Made by a program: the position numbers and the translations under genes. A stretch of DNA of 64,000 nt from Typha latifolia (Eukaryota > Streptophyta > Magnoliopsida > Poales > Typhaceae). Each line of letters begins with the position of its first letter. Within the stretch, counting starts at the first letter, position 1. Below the pieces are notes generated by a model. The model had not been told where the DNA came from. It did not search any database and saw only the letters and a program-made list of their open reading frames with translations. Shown here piece by piece: positions 11,085 to 23,974 of the stretch. The stretch lies in assembly GCA_019914945.1 (NCBI GenBank), contig CM034105.1:2542001-2606000 (forward strand), read 5' to 3'.

Positions 11085-14000
11085 CTTGTTCCACCAACGG
11101 GAAAACCCAAAGAAGCCTCTCTGTGGCCTTGAAGAGCAACCAAAGCGGCAAAAGGAGAGACTTTTCTACCAAATCTTTGAACCCATCTCTAATTAGAGCT
11201 CCTTCCTCCGCACAGAATCGAAGGAAAACGCCTAAAAGAATGCCAAATCTCAGCTAATGCTACAAACCCATCAAGGATTGAAGCAACACCACGCCAAAAA
11301 TTACTCCTTTCAATCAATCTCCCCAACCTACCAAAAGATTGCAAAGATTCATAAAATGTGGACTTCTATCGAAAAAAACAACAACAAAAGAAGCGAAAAA
11401 AGAAGAAGAACTAAAGAGGGGGAAAATACGAGATTCTCACCACCAAAGTAATCAAAGTGCTCGATTCGCCCTTCTGCTATGCACTATTAACTTTTTTCCT
11501 CATCACTACCTTTCGTCCTAATGGCAGGAAGATAGGAAAGAACTGGGAAAGAAGGCGAATGGAGAGATGCTGATAGCTTAGCGGTCGTCACTTTATACGC
11601 TTGGACCAAAGACTTTAACGGTGACTAGCGAAACGGCAGTCCGTAGAAGGCAACTTCCACGAAGTAGATTTTCGCCTCGATAATGACTGATATGCCCCTG
11701 GACTGTAATTAAATATTAGAATTAGACCTCGATAATTACTGTTACGTTGGTCAAGACTAAGCAATCCAATATTAAATGGATTCATTTTCCCTTGCCAATT
11801 GAATGTTAGAGCAATTAATTATAGAATGAAATCCTCAGGATACATCGAATTATACTCGTCTATCAAGTAAGACTGGATGCAAATCGAGCTATTAAATAGT
11901 AGTGATAATAAAAATTGAGGTGAGGATTTGATCTTCTCGTTCTTGTCAATCTAACGATTGGATTCGGCTTTGAAATGCGTACAAACTAAACAACAACTGT
12001 TGTTATTCCTGGTTAATTAATTCTGGAACTTTGGTGTATGATGTATCTAACTAAGAAGAATCCCAGGAACGCGTATTCTTTCATAAAGGGCATTTTGGTA
12101 CTTCTACTAGTGCTTGGTAGCCAAGGGAGGGCTATAAAAAGATGGAAGGGAGGTGAGGTGTCAGAAAGTGATAGAAGCGATGGATGAGCACTGACGTGCC
12201 ACTATCGTAGACGCCGTTAAGGTTGACGTCAGTGACGTGGCCCCCGTCAACCAACTAAAACCATTGGCGCAAGTATCGGAGTCGCGGATTTGGAGCTTCT
12301 AGAAAGTTTCTAACGTGGCTTCCAAGTCTTCTTTTTTTTCTTTTTCTTCCCTTTATTTTAGCTATTTTAGTAAACTTTTTTATGAACTTATAAAACCTCT
12401 TTTTGTAAAGATAGTATGCCGTTATTTTTAGGATATTAGGTAGGTCTGTAGGTGTGACGAAATGGTCCACGCGTTTCCACCTGAAAGGTTGGAAAACGGG
12501 TCCCACCGTCTTCTTCAAAGGCATTTAATTGGCAAAAAAGAATATAATTAATTTAAGTTAATTATAACTTCTTCTTTTTTATCTCTTCTAAAATAAGAGT
12601 GTGAATTAACTCTTACGATGTCTAATTTATCATGTGTTAGTCACCTGATATATTTTTAATAGGAAAATTATATCAAAAAGAGAACATTTATAAACGCAAA
12701 GTATTAAAAAAAAAAGATTATATAAAAGTGGACCACAAATCATAATAGTCTAGATATAATTATCTCTAAATGGTACAATTATAAGCAATGAAGTGGATGT
12801 CTATGAGTTGATCAACTCCATAATAGAAGCTACTGCATGTCACATGGGCAAGTAGAGAATCTATGTACCTCTCTTTGTAATAATATTGATCAAATGCTAT
12901 GGTTTTAAAATTGGGATAAATTTACTTAGGCTTCATCAACTATTACTATTTCTCGGTTTTCTTCCAAAACTTTCCGACCTATTTTACTATTAGTTTTTTT
13001 GTTGCCTTTTCATTCATAAATTGTCACGTATAAACGAAAATTTACATGTATATTTTTATTTTTTAAGAGAAGAAGAGAGAAAAATTTTTAGTATACTAAA
13101 ATAATTTTATATTCTCAAGTAAATTCTCCCTTTTACAAAGGTGAGAGACCGCTGCTGAACCCTACATGCTCTAGGGCTTGACGGCATTGGAGCACATCAA
13201 GACCAATCGGTATAGTTTTCTCTGGAGCCCCACCTCTACCACTTCCTCAAAAGCAAGCATGAGAGAGAGCTACTACGAAAAAGGAGAAGAATATTTAGGG
13301 CGGCAAATAAGAAATAAGAAATTTATTTTATTAACTGATCGCACATAACCCTCTTGCCATTATAAGTAGAAGAAAGTAAATATATGTTTATCATTTTTAC
13401 CTTAGACATAGGTGGGTGAGAGGTCTATGCATGCCAAAAAATAATTTGAAAGAGACATATAAAATATAGAGATAGTTCCAAAAGTTAAAAGTGAAATTAT
13501 CTCTTTAAACTTTGAATAAACTTTTAAAGTTTAATTTGGTCCTAGTCTAGTTTATTATAAGTTTATAACCAGTCCTACATCGAACTGCTGACTCGATCTA
13601 GTGAACTTTTGACTACCTTATTTAAGAGCAGATGTGCTACAAGTGCCACTAACAATCTTTTCTCTTACTTTAGATCAAATAGTACTTAAAGAAAAGGCTA
13701 ATAATTAATTATTAAAGAGCAGAGAGAAGACGGATTCATATAACTAAGGAATTGTTTGCTTATAGGAAGCGACAGCCAAAGATGCATTAATTGAGCTGCA
13801 GTTTAATAAAATTTCTTTGCAATGGTTGTCATGTGGCTGGTTAGTGAGATATTGGTTGCATCTTTTCAAATGCGAGGAATTTCCCAAGTAGATTTGCAAG
13901 GGTTTGGATTACAATGCAATTATTCATTACAAAACGATTCGTTAGTTTATTAAAGCCCCAATCCCTCTTAACCCAAAATATTAGGGTTGGGATCTCGACA

Positions 14001-14340
14001 TAGAGCTGATCTTATTTATAGACTGTTGGATTATAAAATAGTGAAGTGAAAAAGATGATGTGCTAAAACCTAAAAATCAAAAGCCCTACCTACATTTTAT
14101 TTGAGAAAAGAAAATTATGTGATCATAAATTATTTAATTTTTCTATTTTCTTGTGACATTTTTAAAAGAGCATAATAATTTTCGGTGGTAGTTATAATAT
14201 TTTTACAAAAAATAAATTAAAAAAATATATAAATGGTAATTATGTAAAAAAAAAATTTAGAAAGATTTTAATCGTCTAATCCGCCGCCGTATTAAACACA
14301 CGTCCTCCCTTCCCGCCCTCTGTCTTGTGAAAGACGCAAA
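11085..14340. other. Intergenic region between divergent PI4K-gamma and GDSL lipase
   Basis: The first about 450 bp are probably PI4K-gamma 5' UTR and promoter. An orphan TATA box and a cluster of ACGT elements lie at 12132-12240. A short, moderately GC-rich patch occurs at about 13140-13270, with no recognisable coding sequence. The rest is AT-rich. A TATATAAA at about 14225 may be the GDSL TATA box. Confidence 0.5.
12132..12240. promoter_or_regulatory. Orphan TATA box with a cluster of TGACG/ACGT elements
   Basis: TATAAAAA at about 12133 is followed within 110 bp by CTGACGTGCC (12191-12200), the palindrome TGACGTCA (12224-12231) and TGACGTGG (12233-12240). TGACG and ACGT cores are bZIP/TGA-factor sites. 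No open reading frame of note follows on either strand, so this may be a promoter of a non-coding transcript or of a lost gene. Confidence 0.35.
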
Positions 14341-16434
14341 ATGGCGCTTGCGCCTGAACTCTTCTTTCTTCTCCTCTTCTCGTCCTTCTTCCCTTCACTC
14401 TCCTCCCTAGAAGCCCACCAACTCCCAGTCGACCTCCTCGTCTCCTCTTCCAATCGTTCATCTCCTCTTCCTCCTGCTTCTCCATCTTCCTCTATTCCCC
14501 CTATCTCAGTTCTCGCCCCCGCCCTCTTCGTCATTGGCGACTCCACCGTCGACTGCGGCACCAACAACTACCTCGGAACTCTCGCCCGCGCCGACCACCT
14601 CCCTTACGGCCGGGACTTCGACACCCACCTCCCCACCGGCCGCTTCTCCAACGGCCGCGTCATCGTCGACTACCTCGGTCGGGTTTCTTGATTTGGGCCT
14701 TCGATCTTTTCCCTCCGAAGAATCCAATTTTGATTCGCTTCTCTGCTTCGAATCTCGTGAATGCAGCTCTCCGGCTCGGGCTTCCTTTCGTGCCCCCTTT
14801 CCTCGGCCAGAGCGGCAAGGTGGAGGACTTGATCCATGGCGTCAACTACGCTTCGGCCGCCGCCGGCGTCCTCTTCCCTAGCGGGTCCGATTTGGTGAGT
14901 ACCAGCTTCCCTGAATTACGTTTTCTTTTAGAAAGGATGAGATTTTGCTGCGGAATTTGGCAGTTCTTGATCTTGTTCTTGGTTGCAGGGGATGCATGTT
15001 TCCCTGACGCAGCAGATCCAGCAGGTCGGCGACACTTTCGAGCATCTCGCCCTGAATCTAGGGGAGGAGGCGGCGGCCGATTTATTCGCGAGGTCGGTGT
15101 TCTATGTCTCCATTGGGAGTAATGACTTCATACACTACTACCTGAGGAACACTTCAAGTGTGCAGTCTCTTTACCTGCCATGGGAGTTCAACCAGCTCCT
15201 GGTTAGCACTATGAAGCAAGAAATCAAGGTTCTCTCCTACCCATGTTGTCTATTCTTCTTCTAATTTTTAGGTTCAGTTATGTTTTCAGCTCTATATATT
15301 GATTCTGACACGAATAGACAACTCATGGATAATATTGAATTGCTTCGGTTTAGTTTGTACCAACTCTTAATACCTTAATTTTGTAATATAGATTGAAATT
15401 CCTAGGACTAGGTAGGAAGAATTCCTCCATGTATCCAGAGATTAGTCAGTACACTGTGTACCTGTTCATGACCCACATTTCTAATCAAGATTTTCTTTTT
15501 CCAATCTTGAAAGTTGGAGTAGAAAGTCATAATTACTCAATACTTTTCATAGGCTTGCCTAAAAGTTCATCTCTCTTTGAATTCAAGCTGAAGTCATAAT
15601 TACTCAATACTTTTCATAGGCTTGCCTAAAATTCATCTCTCTTTGAATTCAAGCTGGAATTTCTAGTCTACATATATACCATACCTGGTTCAGTTCTGCT
15701 GATCATCTCAGTGATTTCAGATGTCTTGCAATTTAAGCTATATGTGTGGCATCTTGAATGATATCAGATAATTGATAATGAATCGATTTGGTATGTTGGA
15801 TATTAGTGGCAGTATACATAGGGTACAGTTTGACACTCTTATATAGTTCCTTTGCTGATACAAGTGCCTGACTGCAGAATCTTTACAATACCAATGTTCG
15901 AAAACTTGTAGTCATGGGTCTTGCACCAATCGGCTGCACGCCACACTACCTGTGGGAGTATGGCAGTGCAAATGGGAAGTGCATCGACGAGATCAACAAT
16001 GTGATAATCGAGTTCAATTATGCTATGAGATACATGGTGGATGAACTAAGCCATGAGCTCCCAGGTGCCACAATGACATTCTGTGATGCTTTTGAAGGAT
16101 CAATGGACATATTAGAGAATCGTCGCCGCTATGGTAAGCACTGTAGTAGCAACATCAATGAAGTTTCTGTTTGAGGAAGCACTTTAACTGCAATCTTTTC
16201 TCAGGTTTTGTGACCACAACAAATGCTTGCTGTGGTTTGGGCAAGTATGGAGGATTGATCATGTGCCTGCTTCCAGAGATGGCTTGCAGGAATGCGTCAA
16301 TGCACGTGTGGTGGGATGAATTCCACCCGACGGATGCTGTGAACCGGATCCTTGCAGATAATATATGGTCAGGAGAGCATAGGACCATGTGCTATCCCAT
16401 GAACTTGCAGGAGATGACAAAATTCAAGCTATAA
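14341..16434 (+). CDS. GDSL esterase/lipase (At1g71250-like), five exons
   Basis: Exons 14341-14677, 14767-14894, 14989-15228, 15878-16133 and 16205-16434 give 396 residues. A hydrophobic signal peptide (residues 1-22) suggests secretion. A Ser/Pro-rich stretch follows (about residues 36-58). The SGNH hydrolase blocks are all present: [17 protein letters not shown] with the nucleophile Ser, [10 protein letters not shown] (Gly of block II), ISIGSND-type [12 protein letters not shown] (Asn of block III) and [12 protein letters not shown] with the catalytic Asp and His. [10 protein letters not shown] and [10 protein letters not shown] match the family. The exon 1-2 junction restores [14 protein letters not shown]. 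The exon 3 donor is AAG|GTTCTC, weaker than the others. Substrate is unknown; relatives act on acyl esters in cuticle, wax or seed lipids. Confidence 0.93.
15524..15656 (+). repeat. Tandem duplication of 67 bp inside the GDSL intron 3
   Basis: The unit starting AAGTCATAATTACTC (15524-15590) is repeated immediately at 15591-15656 with a single-base deletion (AAAAGTTCAT versus AAAATTCAT). Near identity of the copies points to a recent local duplication. Confidence 0.9.
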
Positions 16435-16639
16435 AATACTGCTTCACGGTTAGGTTGTATGTTCCTGCAACAAAAGAGTTACTGTAAGAAGGCATGGACT
16501 CAAACAATTGAATCAATGCCAATGGACCAGACATGCTCTGCAGATAAATAGACCATATAAGCCATTGGAAGTTCACATTGTACATAAGAGATCATGTAAA
16601 TTTCATTTTGATCCATCAGATGCAAACAGTGATACACTT

Positions 16640-16685
<46 letters not shown>

Positions 16686-17152
16686 ATTAAGTTGGAAGTT
16701 TAGTATATGAATGTTCCCGCACGATTCTAATGTGGCAACTGGAATTGAAACATCTTTGGCATCAGAATAAGAAAAAAAAAGACTCGAGTAGCAAGACAGA
16801 TATATCTGGTGACCGACCACATTCCAGATTTATATAATTGCTTCTTCAACCACAGCAATAGTTTGTATACGAGTACTCAAGCAATAGATTCATTGCCAAT
16901 ACACTGTCGTTGTCCGCAGAATATAGGCTCCACCTATCAGAACAAAGAGGGAAAATTAACATAGGAGACGTTTAATAGTCAATTCATGGGAGCAGTAATC
17001 CCGAATTCATATGCACTCTGTATACTGAGAACATCCCATATTCGCTAAGAATAAATACACAAACAGTTTCGGGATGACAACGAAATAATGGGGATGACAA
17101 AGATGGAAACAGAAACCCCTGCCAAAATAATCCAAGTCCAAATCCCAGTAGT
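16435..17152. other. Convergent 3' region of the GDSL and SINAT genes
   Basis: Both genes end into this stretch, so it is mostly 3' UTR and spacer. A (CT)18 microsatellite is at 16645-16681. No other gene is seen. Confidence 0.55.
16645..16681. repeat. (CT)n microsatellite
   Basis: About 18 uninterrupted CT units lie roughly 210 bp after the GDSL stop codon, probably in the 3' UTR. Confidence 0.9.
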
Positions 17153-20100
17153 TTAGCTACAAAGGTTTGGTATGCAGACACCAGAATCAGGGTTCTGTTG
17201 CTCCTTCCAGATCCGGCCTGTAACCCGCAACTTTAGCTCCTTCCTATCACCCCCGGAAGAAAAAAGCGCCATATTCCTCTGGATTACGAGGCCATCATGG
17301 CTGTCACGAACCTTCCGGTGGCTGTCGCGAATGCTCCTAGGTGTGCCTTCCCATATCATTTTCCTTCCATTGGCTCCAACCTCAAGGCTATAGCTGTAGT
17401 TCCTTGCATCATTCTCATCACCCATGAAACGAAGAAAAGCCATGTACACAGGTGCCATCCCAAGCTGAAAGGCCTCAAAGTGCAGGCAGAAGTACTGCCC
17501 AAAACAGTGGAAGACCTAAAGAGAGAAGATAGGTGCTAGCAGCAGTGAACAATATAACCTATGGAAGAAAGATAAAAATCGATGTACATATATGACACTA
17601 AACAGAGAAATTACAAATTTCAATATGGGGAACATACTGTACATAGTGCTAACTTCCAAGGCACTACATAAAGAGAAATCACAGCTAAACTGTATCTTTC
17701 TTGATATAAATTTGCCTTAAGAGCATATCATGCAAATATATATCACATAACAAAATGAAGTGGTCTGAGTTTACTCTTCAAGTTAGCATTTGTGAATAAA
17801 GTCAACAAGAAACCAAGAATAATACTCACAGTAAGCATCCAAGTAGCATTTTCAACCTCCCGTGGATTGGATTTCACATACCGATGGTTGAATGTGCATC
17901 CAGTGTGCATGTCTACTTTGTGGTTATCCCGTAAATGTGAAACGAGGAAAGGAATATCACCAACAACAGAGCATTCAGAGCCAGCATATGGGCAATTATA
18001 TGGTCTGAAGCTGCACTGAGCTTCATGTTTGAGTTTGCTATAGTATGGGAAGATTTCCGGGCAACCCAATGAATAGTATTTGCAGGGAAGTTCAAGAGAT
18101 TCAGCCACCTTTTCCAATGCCAAACACCTGATGTCCCCAAGCTCTTGTCTACAAGTAGGGCACCGGTTGTGCACTCTGGTTTTGCATGTGGAACACAAAG
18201 TATGCCCATTTTGGCACTGTAAATCAGTGAACAAGTAAAATGATTAACAGAATTAGCTACTACAATTAGATCAGCGATACATCGGTGCAACAGAAAAAGC
18301 TGAAACTATCTATTATGAATATTTTATTTGTCTGCAGGCATCATTTTAGAATATGTTACATGCATCTTAACATTTTGTCAGTTATTGAGAAATAAGAACA
18401 AAATTGTACTTGAATGCAAATAAAAATCAAGACCAAGAGATATTTGTGATGTTTTGCATGCTTATAGTACATGAAAGAACTCTTAAGTATGATTCTAGGA
18501 AGCCACACTCCTCTTATCGACCAGCATCCCTCAAAATAAAAGGCATGCAGTAGATGTGTACTGCACCTTGATGTTGTGCCCTGCAAGTATATAAATATAC
18601 CTATACTGATGGGTATTATTATGGAAACTACAAGGAGAATGCTTCTATATTCCTACCATGCTATATTATTGATAGGTCATGTGAATAGTATGTATTATAC
18701 TGATTGACATCCTATGATTGGCACTTGCATGACATATACTTATTCCTCTACCATCATGTATATATACTATAATCAATTGCTACCATTAAATTTGGATTGA
18801 CATTCTAATAGAATAAAATGAACAGAAATTTATAAAAAATACAGTACCTTTTCTTTTTATATTATTCACACACTGTAGCATATAAATAATCATCATTCGA
18901 CTCATGTATTTGCTTTTAGTATCTAAAAAATACTCTGAGTTAATTTTACTCTAACGGAAATTGACAGAAAAAAGAATATTTTATTACTTTTGAAATACCC
19001 CTTGTTTGACTTTGAAATATAGTTTTTCATTTACTTTTACCTTAATCTAAAAAAAACTTATTTAAGATATTAAGGTCATTTTGCATATACACTTACAACT
19101 CATCTATATAGTAACTAATCGTTAAGAAAACCAATTGTATATTTTTTAGGCATTTTAAGCAAAATGCAGAAGTCAAATGATAAATATCTTTATGATAGAG
19201 TGTGAAAAATAATAAAGGCATTAATGTCTTTCACCTGACAAAAAAAGTCTTTATTATAATCATATTTTAGAAACTACTTTTTGTCTAGAAAGAGAACATG
19301 ATGCATATTTGAAAAGCTATCCATCCGTGCATATTTTAGGTGTGAGGCCAAAAGGTACACAATGCCACCCAATTTTTCACGATAAGCATAAGAAGAATAA
19401 TTTCTTGTTCAAACCCAATACCTGATAATCCATTTCTGAGTATCCATCCTTATGCACTAGTTCAGTGCTTGTGAGATTAAAATTGTATAGCCGTATCACC
19501 CATTAATAACAAAAATAATTGTGTAAGGTACTGAGACTCATTATATCATTTCTATATACCAATTAGAAAACGATTTGAAGGGTCTAGACTCTGGACATTG
19601 GACTGTTCCATTTTGTTGATGTTCTTGGAACTATTTACTATCTAAAGCAAAATAGAATTTACAAATTGAAAAGGTGTTACAAATTATAGTGGCAGACACA
19701 GATATAATACACAATTCTACACAAGTGCCTTAAGTTAAACTATTTAAAAGACAAATCTAAATTGACAAAAAGTTTAAGAAAAGTAAGCTAACTTTAGAAA
19801 CCGTAAGATATCACTAAAGCCGAAAAAGAAAAAGTTTCAGTTCTAGACATTACAACCCAAATTAGGAGCCGAGAAACTATGCAGACTATTCAATCATTAG
19901 TCGAACATATAGGTTCTGCTTAGCACAAAGTATAATAGTATTTTCTAGGTGAAGAATTTTTATATAATTCAGGTCACACATTGGAAACATCTAACACCCA
20001 ACTGCAAGCAGAATTTCGTAATTGATAGTATCAATTTTTACTCCGTACAATCTAAAAACAAGCATCGGAAATTCTTTAATAACGTCAACGCTCTTGTAAG

Positions 20101-20778
20101 AAGTCAATGCATCTTAATAAATACTATAACTACAAGTCAAAAGCTCAATAAAACGGAATGGAATACATGAAAGGAGCCAACGCTTCAACTCAGCGTTCGG
20201 CGCTCGCGAACGGTCAATTCAAAATTCACGAAGGAAAGAAATGTAAGAAAAGAAACAATCCAGGAAAGAAATGGAAGAGAAAGGAAATCAAAATTCAAGT
20301 TCATCCCATTATTATAAATCGAAGAAAACACCAAACTAACCCTAAAGATCACTAAATACTCCCAAAATTGCATCTTGCAAGGACGTAACTAACATCACAT
20401 ACCTTTATATTGCAAAAAGTTCGAACCTTTACAACTATCAAATCATCCTATTTCGCTAGAAATATAGAATCCACAACCCAAATCTAACGATTAGCCCCAA
20501 AAGAGATCGAATCAATAAGAGAGACAAGAACTAACCTGGTGGATCGGAGGGTACATGGAATTCGTGCACACGGGGCACTCGAGCAGCTCGTGCACGCTGG
20601 TTGCCGGAGTGATCACCGGTCCGGGGATCACGCCACCGCCGTTTACCCCGTTCCCGCTGCCTCCTCCGCCGGTGATGGCGACGCCGTTGGCCTTCAAGAA
20701 GGGATGGACGAGATGCGCCGCCTCGTCCTCGTCCATCCCATCCGACGACGAGATGCACTCGATGTTATCCAAATCCAT
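17153..20778 (-). CDS. SINAT-type E3 ubiquitin-protein ligase (SINA RING plus TRAF-like), three exons
   Basis: Exons 20536-20778, 17830-18216 and 17153-17515 give 330 residues. The RING is split by intron 1: CPVC...MYPPIHQ in exon 1 and CQNGHTLCSTC...CPTCR in exon 2, a complete C3HC4 set. The SIAH-type zinc finger follows (CKYYSLGC, H, C, CPYAGSEC, H, H). The TRAF-like substrate-binding domain starts at GCTFNHRYVK and ends RVTGRIWKEQQNPDSGVC. Plant SINATs ubiquitinate targets in autophagy, light and brassinosteroid signalling. The N-terminus (residues 1-65) is acidic, then Gly-rich, and variable as usual. Intron 1 is 2.3 kb, intron 2 about 314 bp. Junctions are GTTAGT/ACAG and GTGAGT/TTTAG, all in phase 0. 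Nothing is missing. Confidence 0.95.
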
Positions 20779-21873
20779 GCTTCCCTCCTTCCCTCCTCCT
20801 CTATCCCTCTTCCCGTTTTGAGGAAGACGCCGGAGAAGTAAACGAAGGGAAGAGAAGATGGAGACAGGGGAATTTGTTTTCTTCTCTTTTCCTTTTCTTC
20901 TTCTTCCTCTTCCTCTTTTTCTTGGTCTTTAACGAGGGATCCGGGAAGCACAGTTGGAATCTATTATTAGAGCTACGTTTAAAGATTGATGACGGTATTA
21001 AGGACGCATAAAAAGAGATATTATGCTAAAATTTTTATAATTCCTAATTTTATAATTAAGAAAAAGGAAGAAAGGGAGAACTATTTAGATTTTTAGGGTT
21101 TCTTACCTAATTTTTAGAGAGCACAATAATTTTACTTGTAATTATAATATTTTAAAAGTTTTAGATGTCAATTATATAAAAATTTCTTAGATTTATATAC
21201 ATTTTTACTATTATTTCTCTAAAAAAAAGGAGGAATAAAAAGATTAAGGGAAGAGAGCTATGTATGTATTTTCGTGTGGAGACAATTTAAGGTGATGTTA
21301 CTTGTCTCGATGTGCTGGCCACTTGTATTGGCTTCAGAAAAGGATCAATTCCTAACTTAGAATTATATTATTAGTGACATCCCACTAATGTCCACTTTGG
21401 TTCAATAACTATGAGGATTGAGGAGAGGTTACTTTGCATCTCATGTTTTAAATATGTAACTTTAAATTGACCTCATCAAGCAAAGGACAAAAAAAAGAAC
21501 ATTTGGCCAAACAAAACTAGTCTTTATTATCAATAGAGATACAGAATCAGCCAATAATAACTAACAGTAAACATTTGTTATTTGGATGATACATGGAATA
21601 ATTTAAAAACCATGAATGAGAGTAGCACCAAGGGTACCAATCCTGAATGTTGCACATTTCTTCTTCCAACGATATGGTTTACATAGAGTCAAGGAGACGA
21701 GTCAAAAACTTGACTACACCTGAAGAAGGACACCAACTCCAGTTTGAAGCAATTGCTGCTAGACCTTGATCTTGAACACACAACTCACACCAATTGCCAA
21801 TGAATGGAAAAGTAGCTTGCACATCCTTCTGTCCATAAATGTTTTCACGTGTGTTCTATCAAAAGGTTAAAAA
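20779..21873. other. SINAT promoter and CNX3 3' flank
   Basis: The first 170 bp are a pyrimidine/purine-biased leader of SINAT with TC-rich tracts. The remainder is AT-rich. The part next to 21873 is probably CNX3 3' UTR. No additional gene is supported. Confidence 0.5.
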
Positions 21874-23238
21874 TCAATTATTCCTAGACCAATTCCCACT
21901 CTTTCCTCCAGATTTGTGCTGAAGATGAATCTCTGTTATGCGAATATCCTTTGAAGCAGCCTTGCACATATCATATACTGTAAGTCCAGCAACAGCCACA
22001 GCAGTCAATGCTTCCATCTCCACACCGGTCTTCCCTGTTGTTGCAGCTTCCCCTTCTATCTCCACACTGAAGTCGTTCTTGTTAAGAGTAACATCGACAC
22101 GAATATGCGTGAGACTAATGTTGTGACATAAAGGAATGAGGTTGCTCGTCTGCTTTGCACCATTAATTCCAGCTATTTTTGCCACATTCAGGACATCTCC
22201 TTTGGCTATCTGATTTGAAGTGACCAAATCAAACACCTTTTGGCCGAGAAGAACTTTGCAGCCAGCTATAGCGACTCTTTTGCTGTCTTCTTTGGAGGAG
22301 ACATCTACCATCTTAGCTTGACCACTGCTATCAACATGAGTAAGGCCTAGTTCAGTTTTGCCAGCTCCAGGAGAAACAATCTGGGGTTCTTCAGGAGCAC
22401 TAGAACCCAAACCACCACCTAAAGGAAGTTCACCAAATACGGACTCCATTTCCTGACATTACGCAAAAAATGTAAAAACAAAATGTAGGGATTATTCTTC
22501 CATAATTTTATAATATAGGTGTGTATACAGTGCTAGTCAGGCTAATAGCATTTGTGACTACTGAATTTTATGGATACTTTTGACTTACCTCTTCATGTGT
22601 ACTCTATTATTTATAATTCCCTAAAAGGACTATTATTTATAATTCGATATATTTCTTGATCATCTTCTAACGAGCAATCATTTCTTTCTAACTGAGGATT
22701 GCTTTGTAAGTCAATAACTGTTAGAAGTTACCACTCTTACTTTTATGTTATTTGACACATCATATCCTACCTTCTCAAGTTTCAGTGTATGATTGTGTGC
22801 TTCTAGGATTCTTCATTAATAGCTTGAGATCTCATACAACTCGAGAAGGCAAAAAAAAACTCAAATTCATATAATCTATTCTATGGTCTACAAGGCCATA
22901 AACCTTGTTATTTGGGATAAGAAAGTTGTCCTGATTTGCATATCATCTTAAATGTAAAATTTAATCACATTGAAATTAGCTACCATAACAAGAGAAAAAT
23001 TAACCAGGTGCCAAATATTAACATCATAGGAGTTGCAATTCCTTCTTAGAATGACAAAAGAATCATTACTAATTAATTTGTCCTGAAAGAACATAGTACG
23101 GCTAAGTGACAAGCACAAGTAAATTACCTTGTTCAGCTCTGTAATCACATGATCATAGCTATTGTTACTGATGAGGCATCTTCCCTGAGAAAGATGAGTT
23201 CTTATTGGCCTTAGAACTGCGGTACGAAAGTTGAGCAT
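21874..23238 (-). CDS. CNX3: Cyclic pyranopterin monophosphate synthase (MoaC/CNX3), molybdenum cofactor step 1
   Basis: Coding exons are 23128-23238 and 21874-22452 (AAG|GTAATT, GTCAG|GAAATG, phase 0), giving 229 residues. With the CNX2 radical-SAM enzyme, CNX3 makes cPMP from GTP, in mitochondria. Residues 1-37 form an Arg-containing, acid-poor presequence (MLNFRTAVLRPIRTHL) ending in the conserved ELNKEMESVFGE. The MoaC domain is complete: KMVDVSSKEDSKRVA, KGDVLNVAKIAGI, KQTSNLIPLCHNI with the substrate-binding Lys and His, EGEAATTGKTGVEMEAL and VAGLTVYDMCKA. An acceptor at about 23268 (CTGCAG|TGTC) and a donor near 23753 suggest a non-coding first exon. An internal Met (MESVFGE) could start a version without the presequence. 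The gene diverges from the one at 23975. Confidence 0.93.
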
Positions 23239-23974
23239 TGTAAAGCTGATAAATTGATAGTAGACACTGCAGCAAGGGAAAAAAAAATATAACAATTAGA
23301 ACAAAGTAATTCCTCATATTAATCAAGAGAAATATAGTGAGACGAAACGTATAAAAGCACCTCCCTCCTTCTCACCTCTCTCTTATGAGGGCAGGCGAGA
23401 TGAACTAGTTATCTCCTATCAGAAGTTCTTGCACTTAAAAATAAGACACTTGCTTCTAGACTGGACATAAGCACTCACCAAGACACGACCTCCAGTAAAA
23501 AAATCAAGCTAATAGTTGGCAAAGACATGGATCTGCAAGCAGTTGCGCAATAAATTTGGCGAAAGATAAAATAGACAAGCAAAGTAAAAAATAGCAAAAA
23601 GAAAAAGAAATTTTCCATTTTTTTCACACATTTCATCAAACAGCTCATCGGCAGAACATTTTCAAACAACCTACTCCCATCTCCCTACGCTCTTCCTCAA
23701 AAATCGTAGAGAGAAAAAGCTACCGCCTCCGTAAAGCAAGCATTTCGCTTACCTCCGCTTTTGATTCGAGAAGATGGAGATTCGTATGGAAGTAAACGGA
23801 GAGTTAAGAAGAGAAGCCGCTTAAGAAAAGTTAGTAGCCCAGTAGGTAGATCTAACAGCGGATATATATCAATATCGGGGGCACTAAATCCGAATCGAAC
23901 GAATAAATCCGACCCGTTACTCGCTCCTATGTCCATGGCCATGTGATATCCCTCCCCCATCTTTCTCGAAGCTA
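23239..23974. promoter_or_regulatory. Shared divergent promoter and CNX3 5' UTR intron
   Basis: The two start codons are 736 bp apart, but a probable CNX3 5' UTR intron (23269-23752, donor GCGGAG|GTAAGC, acceptor CTGCAG) occupies most of this. Only about 200 bp remain for both transcription starts, so the pair likely shares a bidirectional promoter. No TATA box is evident near either end. Confidence 0.5.

Noticed and set aside
12255..12524. A Lys-rich 89-codon minus-strand frame
   Set aside because: The sequence is low-complexity AT-rich DNA turned into Lys/Ile/Tyr codons, with no homology I can recognise.
13571..13582. AGTCCTACATCG, one mismatch from the USE of plant snRNA genes
   Set aside because: A weak TATA-like sequence follows at a plausible distance, but no U1, U2, U5, U6 or U3 RNA sequence starts downstream.
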